Positions 1-8,301 of a DNA stretch of 53,274 nucleotides are shown one piece after another. The position numbers and the translations under genes are program-made. The DNA comes from an uncultured Bacteroidia bacterium (GTDB lineage: Bacteria > Bacteroidota > Bacteroidia > Bacteroidales > UBA932): NCBI GenBank assembly GCA_902785575.1, contig CACZZF010000022.1:1-53274 (forward strand), written 5' to 3'. Position 1 is the stretch's first letter; each line of letters opens with the position of its first letter. A model generated the notes under the pieces. It did not search any database. It was given only the letters and a program-made list of their open reading frames with translations, and was not told the DNA's origin.

Positions 1-2102
1 GAGATAACCCAACCGGCTGATACCGAAGGGAATACTCCCCAGCGGTATTCCTTTGCGAAACGGGAAGAACCGTCGGCACGGACATTGGCCTGTAGCAAGT
101 ACTTGCCCCTGAAGGAATACATCAAACGGCTGAAGAACGACTGGTAAGCGTTGTGTCCGGCAGTACCGTTGTTGAACTGGTAGTCGGCAGGCCCGAGATC
201 CAGATAGGGGAAGTTATTGAGGGTATAGTTCGTCCTGCTGGCACCGAGATTCTCCCATGAATAGGAATAACCCTCAAAGCCCGCCATGGCGCTGATGCTG
301 TGTCCGCCCAGGTCTAACTTGTAGTTGGCATAAAGCTGGGATGTCATTGCCTTTGAGTTGTTCCTACTCTCGCTAAGGGAAGTGGAACCGAATCCTGTAC
401 CGGCGATATATCCTCCCGTCGCGTTCCTCAGATCGAATTTCTTCACATGGCTTTTTCCATAGTAGAAATTGAACTGCGGGGCGACAAGGGCTGTCAATGT
501 GAAGTTTTTGAAAGGTGTTATATCAAGTTGGAGTTTTCCGTTCAGTGAGTAAGACTGGTTAAGTCTTTTTCCACCAAGGTGAATTGCGGCGATTGAGTTA
601 TCTCCATCCTTCGCGTCAGCGAATTCTCCGTCTGACCAGTAGGCATTGAATAGAGGAGATCTCTCCATGAGAGAGTATACATAGCTACCGCTCATAACCT
701 GAGGATTGTGGGCGTCACTGTGAGATAAACTCATGTCCACGCTCGCATGGATCCAATCATTTATCTTGTAGTCATTGTTGATTCTGGCGTTGTAGCGTTT
801 GTAGTTCTTGTTGTCGTACAAGGCGTCGGCATCATAATAGTTGAACGAGAACACTGTCGTCAGTTTTTCCGTTCCACCGGAGAGGGTAAATCCGTGACGG
901 TGATGATTGGTGGTCTTTTTCAGGCCAAGACCGAACCAATCGGTGTCGGGATAGAGGTCCGGGTCGCCGGCTCTCATGGAAGCGTAGTTGTTAATCAGAT
1001 CCTCCGGGTAGCGGGAATTCATTGAGGAGGCACCGTCGTTGTAGGCAAGTTCGTTCAATCCTATCATCCAGGGAACGATGCTCGCCTGCTGGGGGATGGC
1101 CGTTGCCTTGTCGATTCCGTACTCGAAGTTGTAGCTGAGTGAGAAGTCGTTGTTTTTTGCCCTCTTTGTGGTGACAAGTATGACTCCCGCGGCTGCCCTT
1201 GATCCATAAATCGCTGCGGAAGCGGCGTCTTTAAGTACTTGAATGTCTTTCACATCTTCAGGAGAAACACTGTCCAGTGATCCTGGCACTCCGTCTATGA
1301 TCACAAGCGGATCGTTGGTTGACATGGTTGTGATACCTCGCACTCGTATCGTCGCTCCGGCGGCCGGGTCGCTAGTGTTTCGTGTCACCTGAACTCCGGG
1401 CATCAGACCCTGGAGCTGTGTGGAAAGATTCGGAGTGTTTTTCGCGGCCAGTTTGTCGCCCTGGACAGATGCGGTAGAGCCGGTGAGATCCGCCTTGCGC
1501 GCCGTACCGTATCCGATCACAATCACATCGTCCAGACGATTGATGTCTTCCTCCATAGTGACATTGATGACAGACCGGTTCCCTACGGCGACCGTGACTG
1601 TCTTGTAACCGATAGATGAGAATTGAAGAGTTGATCCTTTGGGGACAGTCAGTGACCAGTTTCCGTTTTCGTCGCTTACCGTGCCAACATTGGGCTTTCC
1701 ATCGAGGATGACTCCGACTCCGATCAACGGATTGCCATCATTGTCCTTGACGGTTCCCGTCAGGGTGATAGTGTTGTTCACTTCTTCGGGTTCTGTGAAC
1801 AACACGATGGATTTGTCGGAGAGAATCCGGTAACTGATGTCCCGGCCGGAGAACGCGGCATCCAGGACCTCCTGTACAGTAGCGTTTTGAAGATCCAGGG
1901 TGATGTTTTTCTGTCCATTCAGGATTTCATCCCTGTACGAGAACCGGTATTTCGTCTGGTTCTCAATTAGTTGGATGACTTGCGAGAGTGGAGCTCCGTC
2001 AACTTTGACGTTCACCTTTCCTGTCTGGGCAAAAGCCCCGGAGTAGAAAAATGACATCAAAGATACCAGCAAAAAGAATTTCCACATTCGTGAGCTGTTC
2101 AT
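1..2102 (-). CDS. SusC/RagA-type TonB-dependent outer membrane receptor, C-terminus cut by window edge
   Basis: Outer membrane importer for glycans or glycopeptides, powered by TonB. The start ATG at 2102 is followed by a signal peptide ending near FAQT. An STN domain (about residues 24-77) comes next, then a carboxypeptidase-regulatory-like domain (about 107-180) and a plug domain (about 200-320) containing IYGSRAAAGVILVTTK, a hallmark of the family. The barrel runs to the window edge, where the family motif KEYRWGVFPSVSAGW is read near residues 680-700. About 700 residues are visible and the family is usually 950-1100, so the C-terminus is missing. The STN domain marks a signalling receptor and fits the FecR and sigma genes just upstream in the same direction. 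With GH92 and GH125 in front, the likely ligand is an alpha-mannoside. A SusD partner would be expected beyond the edge. Confidence 0.95.
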   Translation of the reverse strand, partial: MNSSRMWKFFLLVSLMSFFYSGAFAQTGKVNVKVDGAPLSQVIQLIENQTKYRFSYRDEILNGQKNITLDLQNATVQEVLDAAFSGRDISYRILSDKSIVLFTEPEEVNNTITLTGTVKDNDGNPLIGVGVILDGKPNVGTVSDENGNWSLTVPKGSTLQFSSIGYKTVTVAVGNRSVINVTMEEDINRLDDVIVIGYGTARKADLTGSTASVQGDKLAAKNTPNLSTQLQGLMPGVQVTRNTSDPAAGATIRVRGITTMSTNDPLVIIDGVPGSLDSVSPEDVKDIQVLKDAASAAIYGSRAAAGVILVTTKRAKNNDFSLSYNFEYGIDKATAIPQQASIVPWMIGLNELAYNDGASSMNSRYPEDLINNYASMRAGDPDLYPDTDWFGLGLKKTTNHHRHGFTLSGGTEKLTTVFSFNYYDADALYDNKNYKRYNARINNDYKINDWIHASVDMSLSHSDAHNPQVMSGSYVYSLMERSPLFNAYWSDGEFADAKDGDNSIAAIHLGGKRLNQSYSLNGKLQLDITPFKNFTLTALVAPQFNFYYGKSHVKKFDLRNATGGYIAGTGFGSTSLSESRNNSKAMTSQLYANYKLDLGGHSISAMAGFEGYSYSWENLGASRTNYTLNNFPYLDLGPADYQFNNGTAGHNAYQSFFSRLMYSFRGKYLLQANVRADGSSRFAKEYRWGVFPSVSAGWVI

Positions 2103-2215
2103 GTCATTTTGTTTTTGTGGTTAAACTACAATATAAAAAGGTTTTATATAATAATAGACAACGTGACTGACAAAAAGTACCAAGTAATCACGTTTTTTAT
2201 TGGCATGAAAATAAA

Positions 2216-2238
2216 TCCGGCCAGAAAAACTGGCCGGA
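2216..2238 (-). terminator. Hairpin between fecR-like gene and susC
   Basis: A perfect 9-bp stem (TCCGGCCAG / CTGGCCGGA) with an AAAAA loop lies just after the anti-sigma stop codon. On the minus strand it is followed by TTTATTTTC. This looks like a weak intrinsic terminator or a stabilising hairpin that would lower susC expression relative to the genes before it, or separate susC into its own transcript. Confidence 0.6.
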
Positions 2239-2277
2239 CTTAGCGAGTCGTGGGACTTGGTCAAAAGTTTAAATGAT

Positions 2278-3249
2278 TCATTTACTTATAATCGCGGCCC
2301 CTCCGGAAAGCTTGATCTTCACGCCGTAGGCATATTCAAGAATCTCAGCACATAATAGCAGGTCATTTGTCGGCAGAGTCCCGGTGAAAAGCTCCTCCAT
2401 GTCCACGCCTTTATCGATGTCAAACACGATGTCGTATTTATCGGAGAGGAGGTCTGTGATTTCCCTGAGGCTCACCCTCTTTAAGACAATTTCTTTTTTC
2501 ACCCAACTGGTGATACTCTCCTTACTATCGGGCCTTGTGACAACCATCTTGCCTGTATTCTTGTTCAGGGTCACTTCTTCATTTGGATTCATCACTATGG
2601 TCTCTCCGGAAATCGATGACACCAACTTGATACTACCTTCAATCAGCAGGACCTTGTTAAACGCATCCGATACTCTGGCTTCAAGGTTGAAGGATGTCCC
2701 TAGCACGGTCGTTGTCATCTTGTCCGCTTCTATGATAAAAGGGCACTCATCGTTTTTCGTAACATTGAAAAAGCCCTCTCCTTCGAATTCAATCTCCCTT
2801 TTCTTTCTGCTGAATGAGCCCGGTGAATACTTTAGGTTGGACAGTTCGTTGAGTTTGACTGTGGTTCCATCAGGAAGGCTTATTGTGCTCTGCTCTCCCT
2901 TGGCTGTTGAGATGACGATTTCTTGTGAAGACTGCTGCCGGATGGTGGTGATGCTCCTTGCCGTGAAGAACAGACTTAAGGGTAACAGGAGGGATGCGGC
3001 GATCCCGCTCCACCATATCCAAGTCCTGGACTGTTTTTCCGGAGCAAGTTTCTTACGGATGTCCAGATATAGGTTATCAACTCTTTCTTCAGAAATAGCG
3101 GAGCCGTCGAAGTCACCGGTCATCCAGTGCCTTTCCATTTCCGAGGAAATGTCTTCATCGGAGGATCCCGCAAGCTTTTCTCTCAAAAGCCGCAATTCTC
3201 CGGGTGTAAGAGTGTCCCTTCTGTATTTTTCTTCCAGCAAAGTATCCAT
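2278..3249 (-). CDS. FecR-family anti-sigma factor
   Basis: Single-pass inner membrane protein that holds or licenses the adjacent ECF sigma factor and receives a signal from the STN domain of the outer membrane receptor. It is 323 residues: a cytoplasmic N-terminal region, one membrane segment at about residues 80-98 (WSGIAASLLLPLSLFF), then the FecR domain (about 110-215, with the motif LPDGTTVKLNELSNLKY) and a C-terminal STN-like DUF4974 domain (about 250-320). Order and length are typical of Bacteroidota. It starts 7 bases after the sigma gene stop and precedes the STN-bearing SusC, the standard trans-envelope signalling arrangement. Confidence 0.93.
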   Translation of the reverse strand: MDTLLEEKYRRDTLTPGELRLLREKLAGSSDEDISSEMERHWMTGDFDGSAISEERVDNLYLDIRKKLAPEKQSRTWIWWSGIAASLLLPLSLFFTARSITTIRQQSSQEIVISTAKGEQSTISLPDGTTVKLNELSNLKYSPGSFSRKKREIEFEGEGFFNVTKNDECPFIIEADKMTTTVLGTSFNLEARVSDAFNKVLLIEGSIKLVSSISGETIVMNPNEEVTLNKNTGKMVVTRPDSKESITSWVKKEIVLKRVSLREITDLLSDKYDIVFDIDKGVDMEELFTGTLPTNDLLLCAEILEYAYGVKIKLSGGAAIISK

Positions 3250-3256
3250 TTGTTCT

Positions 3257-3841
3257 TTATAGACAAGTAATAATGAAAGAAAGTACCAAAATGATCATTT
3301 TCCCAAGCTCCTCTTTCAGGGATTTCAACCCGACTGATAGGGAGTTCTTTACAGTCTGTTCGCTGAGCCGAAGTTTCTGGGCTATCTCCTTGTTCTTGAA
3401 TCCCTCGATCCTGGACATCATGACGACCCTGGCTTGCGTGCGAGGCAGCCTGTCGAGGATCGACTTGACCGTGGAGAGGAACTCGTCATATTCGAGTCTG
3501 TCGGAAGATTTGTCTTGTAAAAGATTAATGTAGTCAACATAGTCCTCGAACACGGGTTCTTTCAACCTCGTCCTCCATGCATTGATTAGGAAATGCCTGA
3601 CTCTAAGGAATATAAGGTTCTTGATTGTGGTTTCCTGGCGGATGGAGGAACGGTTCTTCCAGAGCCAAACGAAGGCATCCTGGACAATCTCCTCCGTGTC
3701 TTCCCGGGACTTGGTGTATTCCAGGCATAACGCGTAAAGCCTCTTGGCGTACATGTCATATAAAGACTTGAACGCCTCCTCGGAGCCTTGCTTGAGCAAG
3801 GTGATCAGCTCCGCCTCTTGTGTCTTTACGTCGTTCAGCAA
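3257..3841 (-). CDS. ECF-type RNA polymerase sigma-70 factor, Bacteroidetes expansion family
   Basis: Sigma factor of 194 residues expected to drive its own mannan-utilisation genes. Sigma region 2 covers about residues 20-90 (EEIVQDAFVWLWKNR) and region 4 about 125-180, with the helix-turn-helix NKEIAQKLRLSEQTVKNSLS. The start used is TTG at 3841, because the next in-frame ATG would remove part of region 2; a GAAGGA-like sequence precedes it. It begins 4 bases after the GH92 stop, so it is downstream of the enzymes it probably controls. The last 13 residues (KMIILVLSFIITC) are hydrophobic; such tails occur in this subfamily, and their role is not known to me. Confidence 0.93.
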   Translation of the reverse strand: MLNDVKTQEAELITLLKQGSEEAFKSLYDMYAKRLYALCLEYTKSREDTEEIVQDAFVWLWKNRSSIRQETTIKNLIFLRVRHFLINAWRTRLKEPVFEDYVDYINLLQDKSSDRLEYDEFLSTVKSILDRLPRTQARVVMMSRIEGFKNKEIAQKLRLSEQTVKNSLSVGLKSLKEELGKMIILVLSFIITCL

Positions 3842-3845
3842 TGTA

Positions 3846-6092
3846 TTATTCCTTCGCTATGGAAAATGAATACGGCTTGTCCTCGGGGGCGGTGCCGCGG
3901 GTGGTGACTGGCTCCGCGGACATCGAGTAAACTATCTTGGCTCCATTTGTCAAGTCGCTGTGCTTGAAGTAGTTCCTGGTCCAGTTCTTTCCATTGAGCT
4001 TTATTCCTCCGATATAGAAGTTGTCCTTTGAGTTTTCAGGAGCTTCCAGCGAGATGACCTTGCCGCCGGGCAGCGAGACCTTCACTTTCTTGAACAGGGG
4101 AGTGCCGATCGCATATTCATCGGAGGCAGGGCAGACAGGATAGAATCCGAGGGCGGAGAACACATACCAGGCAGAAGTCTGGCCGTTGTCCTCGTCACCG
4201 CAATAACCGTCGAAGTTGGCGTTGTAAAGCTTGCCCATCGCCTCGCGGATGTGCTGCTGGGCCTTCCAGGGCTGGCCACCCCAGTCATACATGTAAAGCA
4301 TGTGCTGGATCGGCTGGTTGCCATGAGCGTAGTTGCCCATATTCATCACCTGCATCTCACGGATCTCGTGGATAGGGAAGCCATAGTAGCTGTCGTCGAA
4401 GAGCGGCGGGATTGTGAACACGCTGTCCAGCATGGCGACATATTCCTCATCCCCGCCCATCAAGTCGATGAGTCCCTGAGGATCGTGGAAAACACTCCAG
4501 GAATAGTGGAGGCTATTTCCCTCCGTGAAGTTCCCACCCCATTTGAGCGGGCTGAACGGACGCTCGAAGGTCCCGTCGAGGTTCTTGCCGACCATCAGTT
4601 TGTACTCCGGATCGTAGAGATTCTTGTAGTTCATCGCGGCCTTCGCATAAGGGGCGAGTTCCTCCTCGCTCTTTCCGAGAGCCTTGCCGAAAGTGTAGAT
4701 GCACCAGTCGTCATAAGCATATTCGAGGGTCCTGGCGGCGTTCTCGTTGATCTTAACATCGCAAGGGACATAGCCCAGGCTGTCGTAATATTCCCATCCC
4801 ATCCTGCCGGTGGAACCTATTTCCGGATGGACAGCGTGGGCTCCATGAGTCACAGCCTTCCATAATTCCTCAGCGTCGTAGCCCCTGAGTCCTTTAATAT
4901 AGGCCCCTGCCACCACGGAGGCCGAGTTATTGCCGACCATGCAGTTCCGGTGGCCGGGACTGGCCCACTCCGGCAGGAAACCGCTCTCTTTCCAGGTGTT
5001 GACTAAGCCCTCCTGCATCTTCACTTCCTGGTCAGGATAGACTAGGTCGAGGAGCGGGAAGAGGCTTCTGAAAGTATCCCAGAAACCGGTGTCGCCGAAA
5101 AGATAACCATCGTGGATCTCCCCGTCGAAGGGGCTGTAGTGGATCCGTTTTCCATGAATATCCACCTCGGACAGATCTCTCGGGAAAAGGACTGAGCGGT
5201 ACAGGCATGAATAGAAGGTCCTGACATTGTCGATGTCCGGATCCTCGACCTTGATCCTTCCCAGAACCTCGTTCCAGCGGGCCCTGCCGGCAGCGACCAC
5301 GTCGTCAAAAGATTTGCCCTCCAATTCCCTGAGGTTCGTTTCGGCCTGCTTCTGGCTTATGAAGGATGAAGCTACGGCGAGACCTACCTGCTGGCCCTTG
5401 GTTGTCTTGAAACCGACCATGGCGATGCTGCCATCGATCATTTCGGTCTCGAAAGGCGTGTTACTGACTATGACAAAATAGTTCCGGAAATTCTCCGTCA
5501 CTCCGCCATGGTTGTAAACGGAATATCCACTAATAGTATATGTCTCCGTGTCCACCTCGACGACACCGTCCTTGAACGCGTCCACGACGAGGTATGACAT
5601 GTCCTTCTCGGGGTATGTCAATCTGAACAGGGCAGCCCTCTCGGTCGGGGCCAACTCCGCTGTCACATCGTGTTCAGCGAGATATACACTGTAATAATAA
5701 GGGTTCACGGTCTCCGCCTTGTGGGAGAACCAGCTCTGCCGACCCTCCTCATCGTAGACCGGTCCGGTCGTGACCGGCATTATTGAGAATGAACCGTAGT
5801 CGTTGATCCATGGGCTGGGCTGATGGGTCTGTTTCAGCCCGCGGATTGTTGTCGCTGAATATGTGTAAGTCCATCCGTCCCTGTTCCTTCCTGTCTGGGG
5901 AGTCCAGAAATGCGTGCCCCATGGAAGGGCTATCGCAGGGTAGGTGTTACCGGTTGAAAGCTGGTAGGTGGAAGCCGTTCCGGTCAAGGGATTGACATAG
6001 TCGACGGGGTCGAGCATGTCATTGTTGCTGGAATTGACGCACGAGACCGCTGCCAGGGCCGCGATTGACAGCAGTAAGGATAATCGTTTCAT
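3846..6092 (-). CDS. GH92 exo-alpha-mannosidase, lipoprotein, with Gln at the usual catalytic acid
   Basis: Predicted exo-acting, calcium-dependent, inverting alpha-mannosidase of family GH92, 748 residues. A lipoprotein signal ends at the lipobox LAAVSC (Cys18). The N-terminal beta-sandwich covers about residues 28-260 and the (alpha/alpha)6 catalytic domain about 270-740. The C-terminal motif GDEDNGQTSAW (about residue 632) supplies the paired aspartates that act as catalytic base in characterised members. The motif usually read as HGNEP, whose Glu is the catalytic acid, reads HGNQP here (about residue 590; codon CAG on the minus strand). In one studied subgroup the same Glu-to-Gln change goes with cleavage of mannose-1-phosphate linkages, which need no acid. 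It is 10 bases downstream of GH125 in the same operon. Confidence 0.95.
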   Translation of the reverse strand: MKRLSLLLSIAALAAVSCVNSSNNDMLDPVDYVNPLTGTASTYQLSTGNTYPAIALPWGTHFWTPQTGRNRDGWTYTYSATTIRGLKQTHQPSPWINDYGSFSIMPVTTGPVYDEEGRQSWFSHKAETVNPYYYSVYLAEHDVTAELAPTERAALFRLTYPEKDMSYLVVDAFKDGVVEVDTETYTISGYSVYNHGGVTENFRNYFVIVSNTPFETEMIDGSIAMVGFKTTKGQQVGLAVASSFISQKQAETNLRELEGKSFDDVVAAGRARWNEVLGRIKVEDPDIDNVRTFYSCLYRSVLFPRDLSEVDIHGKRIHYSPFDGEIHDGYLFGDTGFWDTFRSLFPLLDLVYPDQEVKMQEGLVNTWKESGFLPEWASPGHRNCMVGNNSASVVAGAYIKGLRGYDAEELWKAVTHGAHAVHPEIGSTGRMGWEYYDSLGYVPCDVKINENAARTLEYAYDDWCIYTFGKALGKSEEELAPYAKAAMNYKNLYDPEYKLMVGKNLDGTFERPFSPLKWGGNFTEGNSLHYSWSVFHDPQGLIDLMGGDEEYVAMLDSVFTIPPLFDDSYYGFPIHEIREMQVMNMGNYAHGNQPIQHMLYMYDWGGQPWKAQQHIREAMGKLYNANFDGYCGDEDNGQTSAWYVFSALGFYPVCPASDEYAIGTPLFKKVKVSLPGGKVISLEAPENSKDNFYIGGIKLNGKNWTRNYFKHSDLTNGAKIVYSMSAEPVTTRGTAPEDKPYSFSIAKE

Positions 6093-6102
6093 ATTAATTG
6101 TT

Positions 6103-7518
6103 TTATTTGACCTTTATGGAATTGAGCAAGTCGAGTTTGCCATTGTCGATGAGGGTGAGGATCAACTCTCCGAAGAGGGTGTTCTGCCAGGCGAACCATG
6201 CCCTGGTGAACTTGTCGGCGTCATCCTTGAAGAAGGACTCGTGCATGAACCCGGTTCCGGCATCAGTCTTCATCAAGGTCTCGATGCACCATTTGATCTC
6301 CTGGTCGTCCTGGGAGGTGAAGGCCTTCATCATTATACTCATAGGCCAGATATAGTCGTAGCCGATGTGAGGGCCGCCGATTCCCTCGCCGGCCTTGCCT
6401 TTGAAGAAATAGGGGTTGTCCTCGCTCCAGACAAACTTCCTGGTGTTCTGGTAGATAGGGTCGTTGATGTCAACGTCTCCGAGATAGGCCATAGCGAGGA
6501 GGCTGGGGACGTTGGAATCATCCATCAGGAGCCTGTTACCGAAGCCGTCGACCTCGAAAGCGTAGATCTTGCCATATTTCGGATGGTCGTAGACGGCATA
6601 TTCTTTCAGGGCTTTCTCGACCTCAGCAGCGAGATCCTCACAATCTTTGGCGAGTTTCTCGTCTTTATTGACAGTCTCCAAGATCTCGGCGGCCTTGCGT
6701 AAAGAGGTCACCGCGAAGAAGTTGGAGGGCACAAGGAACTCGAAAATCGTAGCGTCGTCAGAGGGGCGGAAAGCTGATGCGATCAAGCCGCACGGCTTGA
6801 CGGGGTTGCCTCTTCCGTCATTGGACTTGGTGTCGAACTGGCGGTCAGTTACCCTGGCGAAACGGTAGGGACCGGGACCATCCTTGCGCTGTTGCTCCTT
6901 GAAGGTCTTCAATGTGGCGTTGATAGCTTTCAACCATTTGTCTCCGAATATGGAAGCGTCCCCAGTGACCTTCCAGTACTGGTAGGCGAGACGGATGGGG
7001 TAGCAGTGGGAATCGATCTCCCATTTACGCTCATGATCCCAAGGATTCATGTCTGTCAGGTCCTTTTCCCATTCGCTGCCTTTAGGACCATCGTTGAAGG
7101 CGTTGGCGTAGGGATCAATGGCTATAAGGGAGAACTGGCAGTTGATCACGCCGGCTAGCATATTCTTAAGTTCCTCGTCCTCATTGGCTAATTTGATATA
7201 CGGCCAGACCTGGGCTCCAGAGTCGCGCAGCCACATGGCGTGGATGTCGCCTGTATATATAAAGGTTCTCCAATCTCCGTTCTCATCCTTGCCGAAATGA
7301 GTTGTCGTGTCCAAGGTGTTGGGATAACAGTTGGCGAACATCCAGGCAAGGCGGGGATTCTTCAACATTGACTGGGTCTGAACGATCTTCTTTTCCACAG
7401 CCTGCGAACTGAACAGCCTCTGGTCAGGTGCGGGGCGTTTTGATTCGTAATTCTGGGCTTGCGTGGCGCAGGCGCAAAGCATCATGATGCTTGAGAAAAT
7501 AAGGAGGGAACGTCTCAT
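6103..7518 (-). CDS. GH125 exo-alpha-1,6-mannosidase
   Basis: Metal-independent inverting exo-alpha-1,6-mannosidase (old name DUF1237). The family motif TGDIHAMWLRDSGAQVWPY sits near residue 95. The acid Asp in WEIDSHCYPIRLAYQYW is near residue 168 and the base Glu in GFMHESF is near residue 426; both are present. I start it at the ATG at 7518, giving MRRSLLIFSS and a lipoprotein-like signal (LCAC). The GTG further upstream at 7536 overlaps the best promoter -7 box. This is the first gene of the mannoside operon. GH125 with GH92 is a recurring pair for trimming N-glycan cores or the backbone of fungal mannan. Confidence 0.93.
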   Translation of the reverse strand: MRRSLLIFSSIMMLCACATQAQNYESKRPAPDQRLFSSQAVEKKIVQTQSMLKNPRLAWMFANCYPNTLDTTTHFGKDENGDWRTFIYTGDIHAMWLRDSGAQVWPYIKLANEDEELKNMLAGVINCQFSLIAIDPYANAFNDGPKGSEWEKDLTDMNPWDHERKWEIDSHCYPIRLAYQYWKVTGDASIFGDKWLKAINATLKTFKEQQRKDGPGPYRFARVTDRQFDTKSNDGRGNPVKPCGLIASAFRPSDDATIFEFLVPSNFFAVTSLRKAAEILETVNKDEKLAKDCEDLAAEVEKALKEYAVYDHPKYGKIYAFEVDGFGNRLLMDDSNVPSLLAMAYLGDVDINDPIYQNTRKFVWSEDNPYFFKGKAGEGIGGPHIGYDYIWPMSIMMKAFTSQDDQEIKWCIETLMKTDAGTGFMHESFFKDDADKFTRAWFAWQNTLFGELILTLIDNGKLDLLNSIKVK

Positions 7519-7535
7519 TTGATTACTTGTTTTCA

Positions 7536-7543
7536 CAAAAATA
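7536..7543 (-). promoter_or_regulatory. Candidate -7 box for the mannoside operon
   Basis: Read on the minus strand this is TATTTTTG, a full match to the Bacteroidota -7 consensus TAnnTTTG. It lies about 18 bases before the ATG of the GH125 gene. No clear TTTG is found at the -33 spacing. A weak -33 would be in keeping with a promoter that needs the operon's own ECF sigma or another activator. Confidence 0.4.
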
Positions 7544-7574
7544 AAATTTTTTCGCGATTTTTTAGTACTATGTG

Positions 7575-7606
7575 TTGCAAGGTATTAAAATTTATTTATA
7601 TCTTTG
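7575..7606 (+). promoter_or_regulatory. Promoter of the PspC-PadR-PspC operon
   Basis: TTG at 7575-7577, a 21-base spacer, then TATCTTTG at 7599-7606: a full match to the Bacteroidota housekeeping promoter. It places transcription start near 7612, which rules out the upstream in-frame ATG at 7604 and selects the ATG at 7640. It is divergent from the mannoside operon. Confidence 0.7.
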
Positions 7607-7639
7607 CGATGGAGATATAATTGCAAAACCAAGAATATT

Positions 7640-8290
7640 ATGAAAAAAGTTATCAACGCAAGCATCGGAGGGAGGAACTTCTCCCTTGATGAGGACGCCT
7701 ACGGAAGGCTTTCAAGCTATTTCGAGCACTTCAAGTCGCGCATGAACCAGGATTCCCAGGCCGCTAGGGATGAGGTCATGTCTGACCTTGAAGGTCGGAT
7801 CGCTGAACTTTTCGACCAGGGGACAGGAGGCGCTTCCTACCGTGTGGTTGATCTGGAACTCGTTAATAAAGTTGTAGGCCAGTTGGGGATGCCTGACGGT
7901 TCGGCTGAACCGATCGGCCCTTCGACAGGCTCAGGGACCGGCGCGGGTCCTTCTGCAGGCTCAGCAACCACGGGGACCGGGACTAAGACAGGGCAGGATT
8001 TCTCTTATGAAGGTGAAAAAGGCGGAGCCAAGAAGCGTCTTTTCAGGGATCCGGACAACAAGGCGATCGGCGGAGTGTGCTCTGGAGTGGCTTGTTTCCT
8101 CGACATCGACATCACAATAGTCAGGATCATTCTCTTGCTGGCCTTGTTGCTCTGGGGTTCCGGTCTCCTGGTGTACATAGTTCTTTGGATAGTCGTTCCT
8201 TTGGCCAAGACACCTGCGGAGAAATGTGAGATGAGGGGTCTTGAGCCGACAGCGGAGAACATGGCAAAGTTTAGTGAATATCAGAAATAG
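7640..8290 (+). CDS. PspC-domain membrane protein with repeat-bearing linker
   Basis: Predicted inner membrane protein of 216 residues. An N-terminal domain (about residues 1-85, opening KKVINASIGGRNFSLDED) is shared with the second PspC protein at 8638. A Gly/Ser/Thr/Pro linker follows (about 93-125), then a PspC domain (about 132-200) with RDPDNKAIGGVCSGVACFLDID and two hydrophobic helices. PspC proteins belong to envelope-stress systems, though the exact role in Bacteroidota is not established. The linker is coded by two imperfect copies of a repeat found in many genomes (7916-7970), kept in frame. The start at 7640 is set by the promoter at 7575-7606. Confidence 0.85.
   Translation: MKKVINASIGGRNFSLDEDAYGRLSSYFEHFKSRMNQDSQAARDEVMSDLEGRIAELFDQGTGGASYRVVDLELVNKVVGQLGMPDGSAEPIGPSTGSGTGAGPSAGSATTGTGTKTGQDFSYEGEKGGAKKRLFRDPDNKAIGGVCSGVACFLDIDITIVRIILLLALLLWGSGLLVYIVLWIVVPLAKTPAEKCEMRGLEPTAENMAKFSEYQK
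7916..7970 (+). repeat. Two imperfect copies of a CCTTCGACAGGCTCAGG-type repeat inside a gene
   Basis: Copy 1 (7916-7940) contains CCCTTCGACAGGCTCAGGGA. Copy 2 (7945-7970) reads TCCTTCTGCAGGCTCAGCAA and has drifted. Sequences of the form CCTTCGACARGCTCAGG are widespread short intergenic repeats in many bacterial phyla. Here they encode the disordered linker of a PspC protein without breaking the frame. Confidence 0.65.
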
Positions 8291-8301
8291 GAGAGGCAAT
8301 T

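Noticed and set aside
2161..2193. Inverted repeat ACGTGA...TCACGT before susC
   Set aside because: Only six base pairs with a 21-base gap. No clear promoter box at a matching position, so a regulatory claim is not supported.
2384..3262. A 292-codon plus-strand frame opposite the fecR-like gene
   Set aside because: Fully antisense to a clear FecR protein in a tight minus-strand operon. No start region, Ser/Leu-rich artefactual composition.
7604..7639. Upstream start codon for the first PspC protein
   Set aside because: That ATG overlaps the -7 box of the promoter, so it cannot be in the mRNA. The ATG at 7640 gives the conserved N-terminus.
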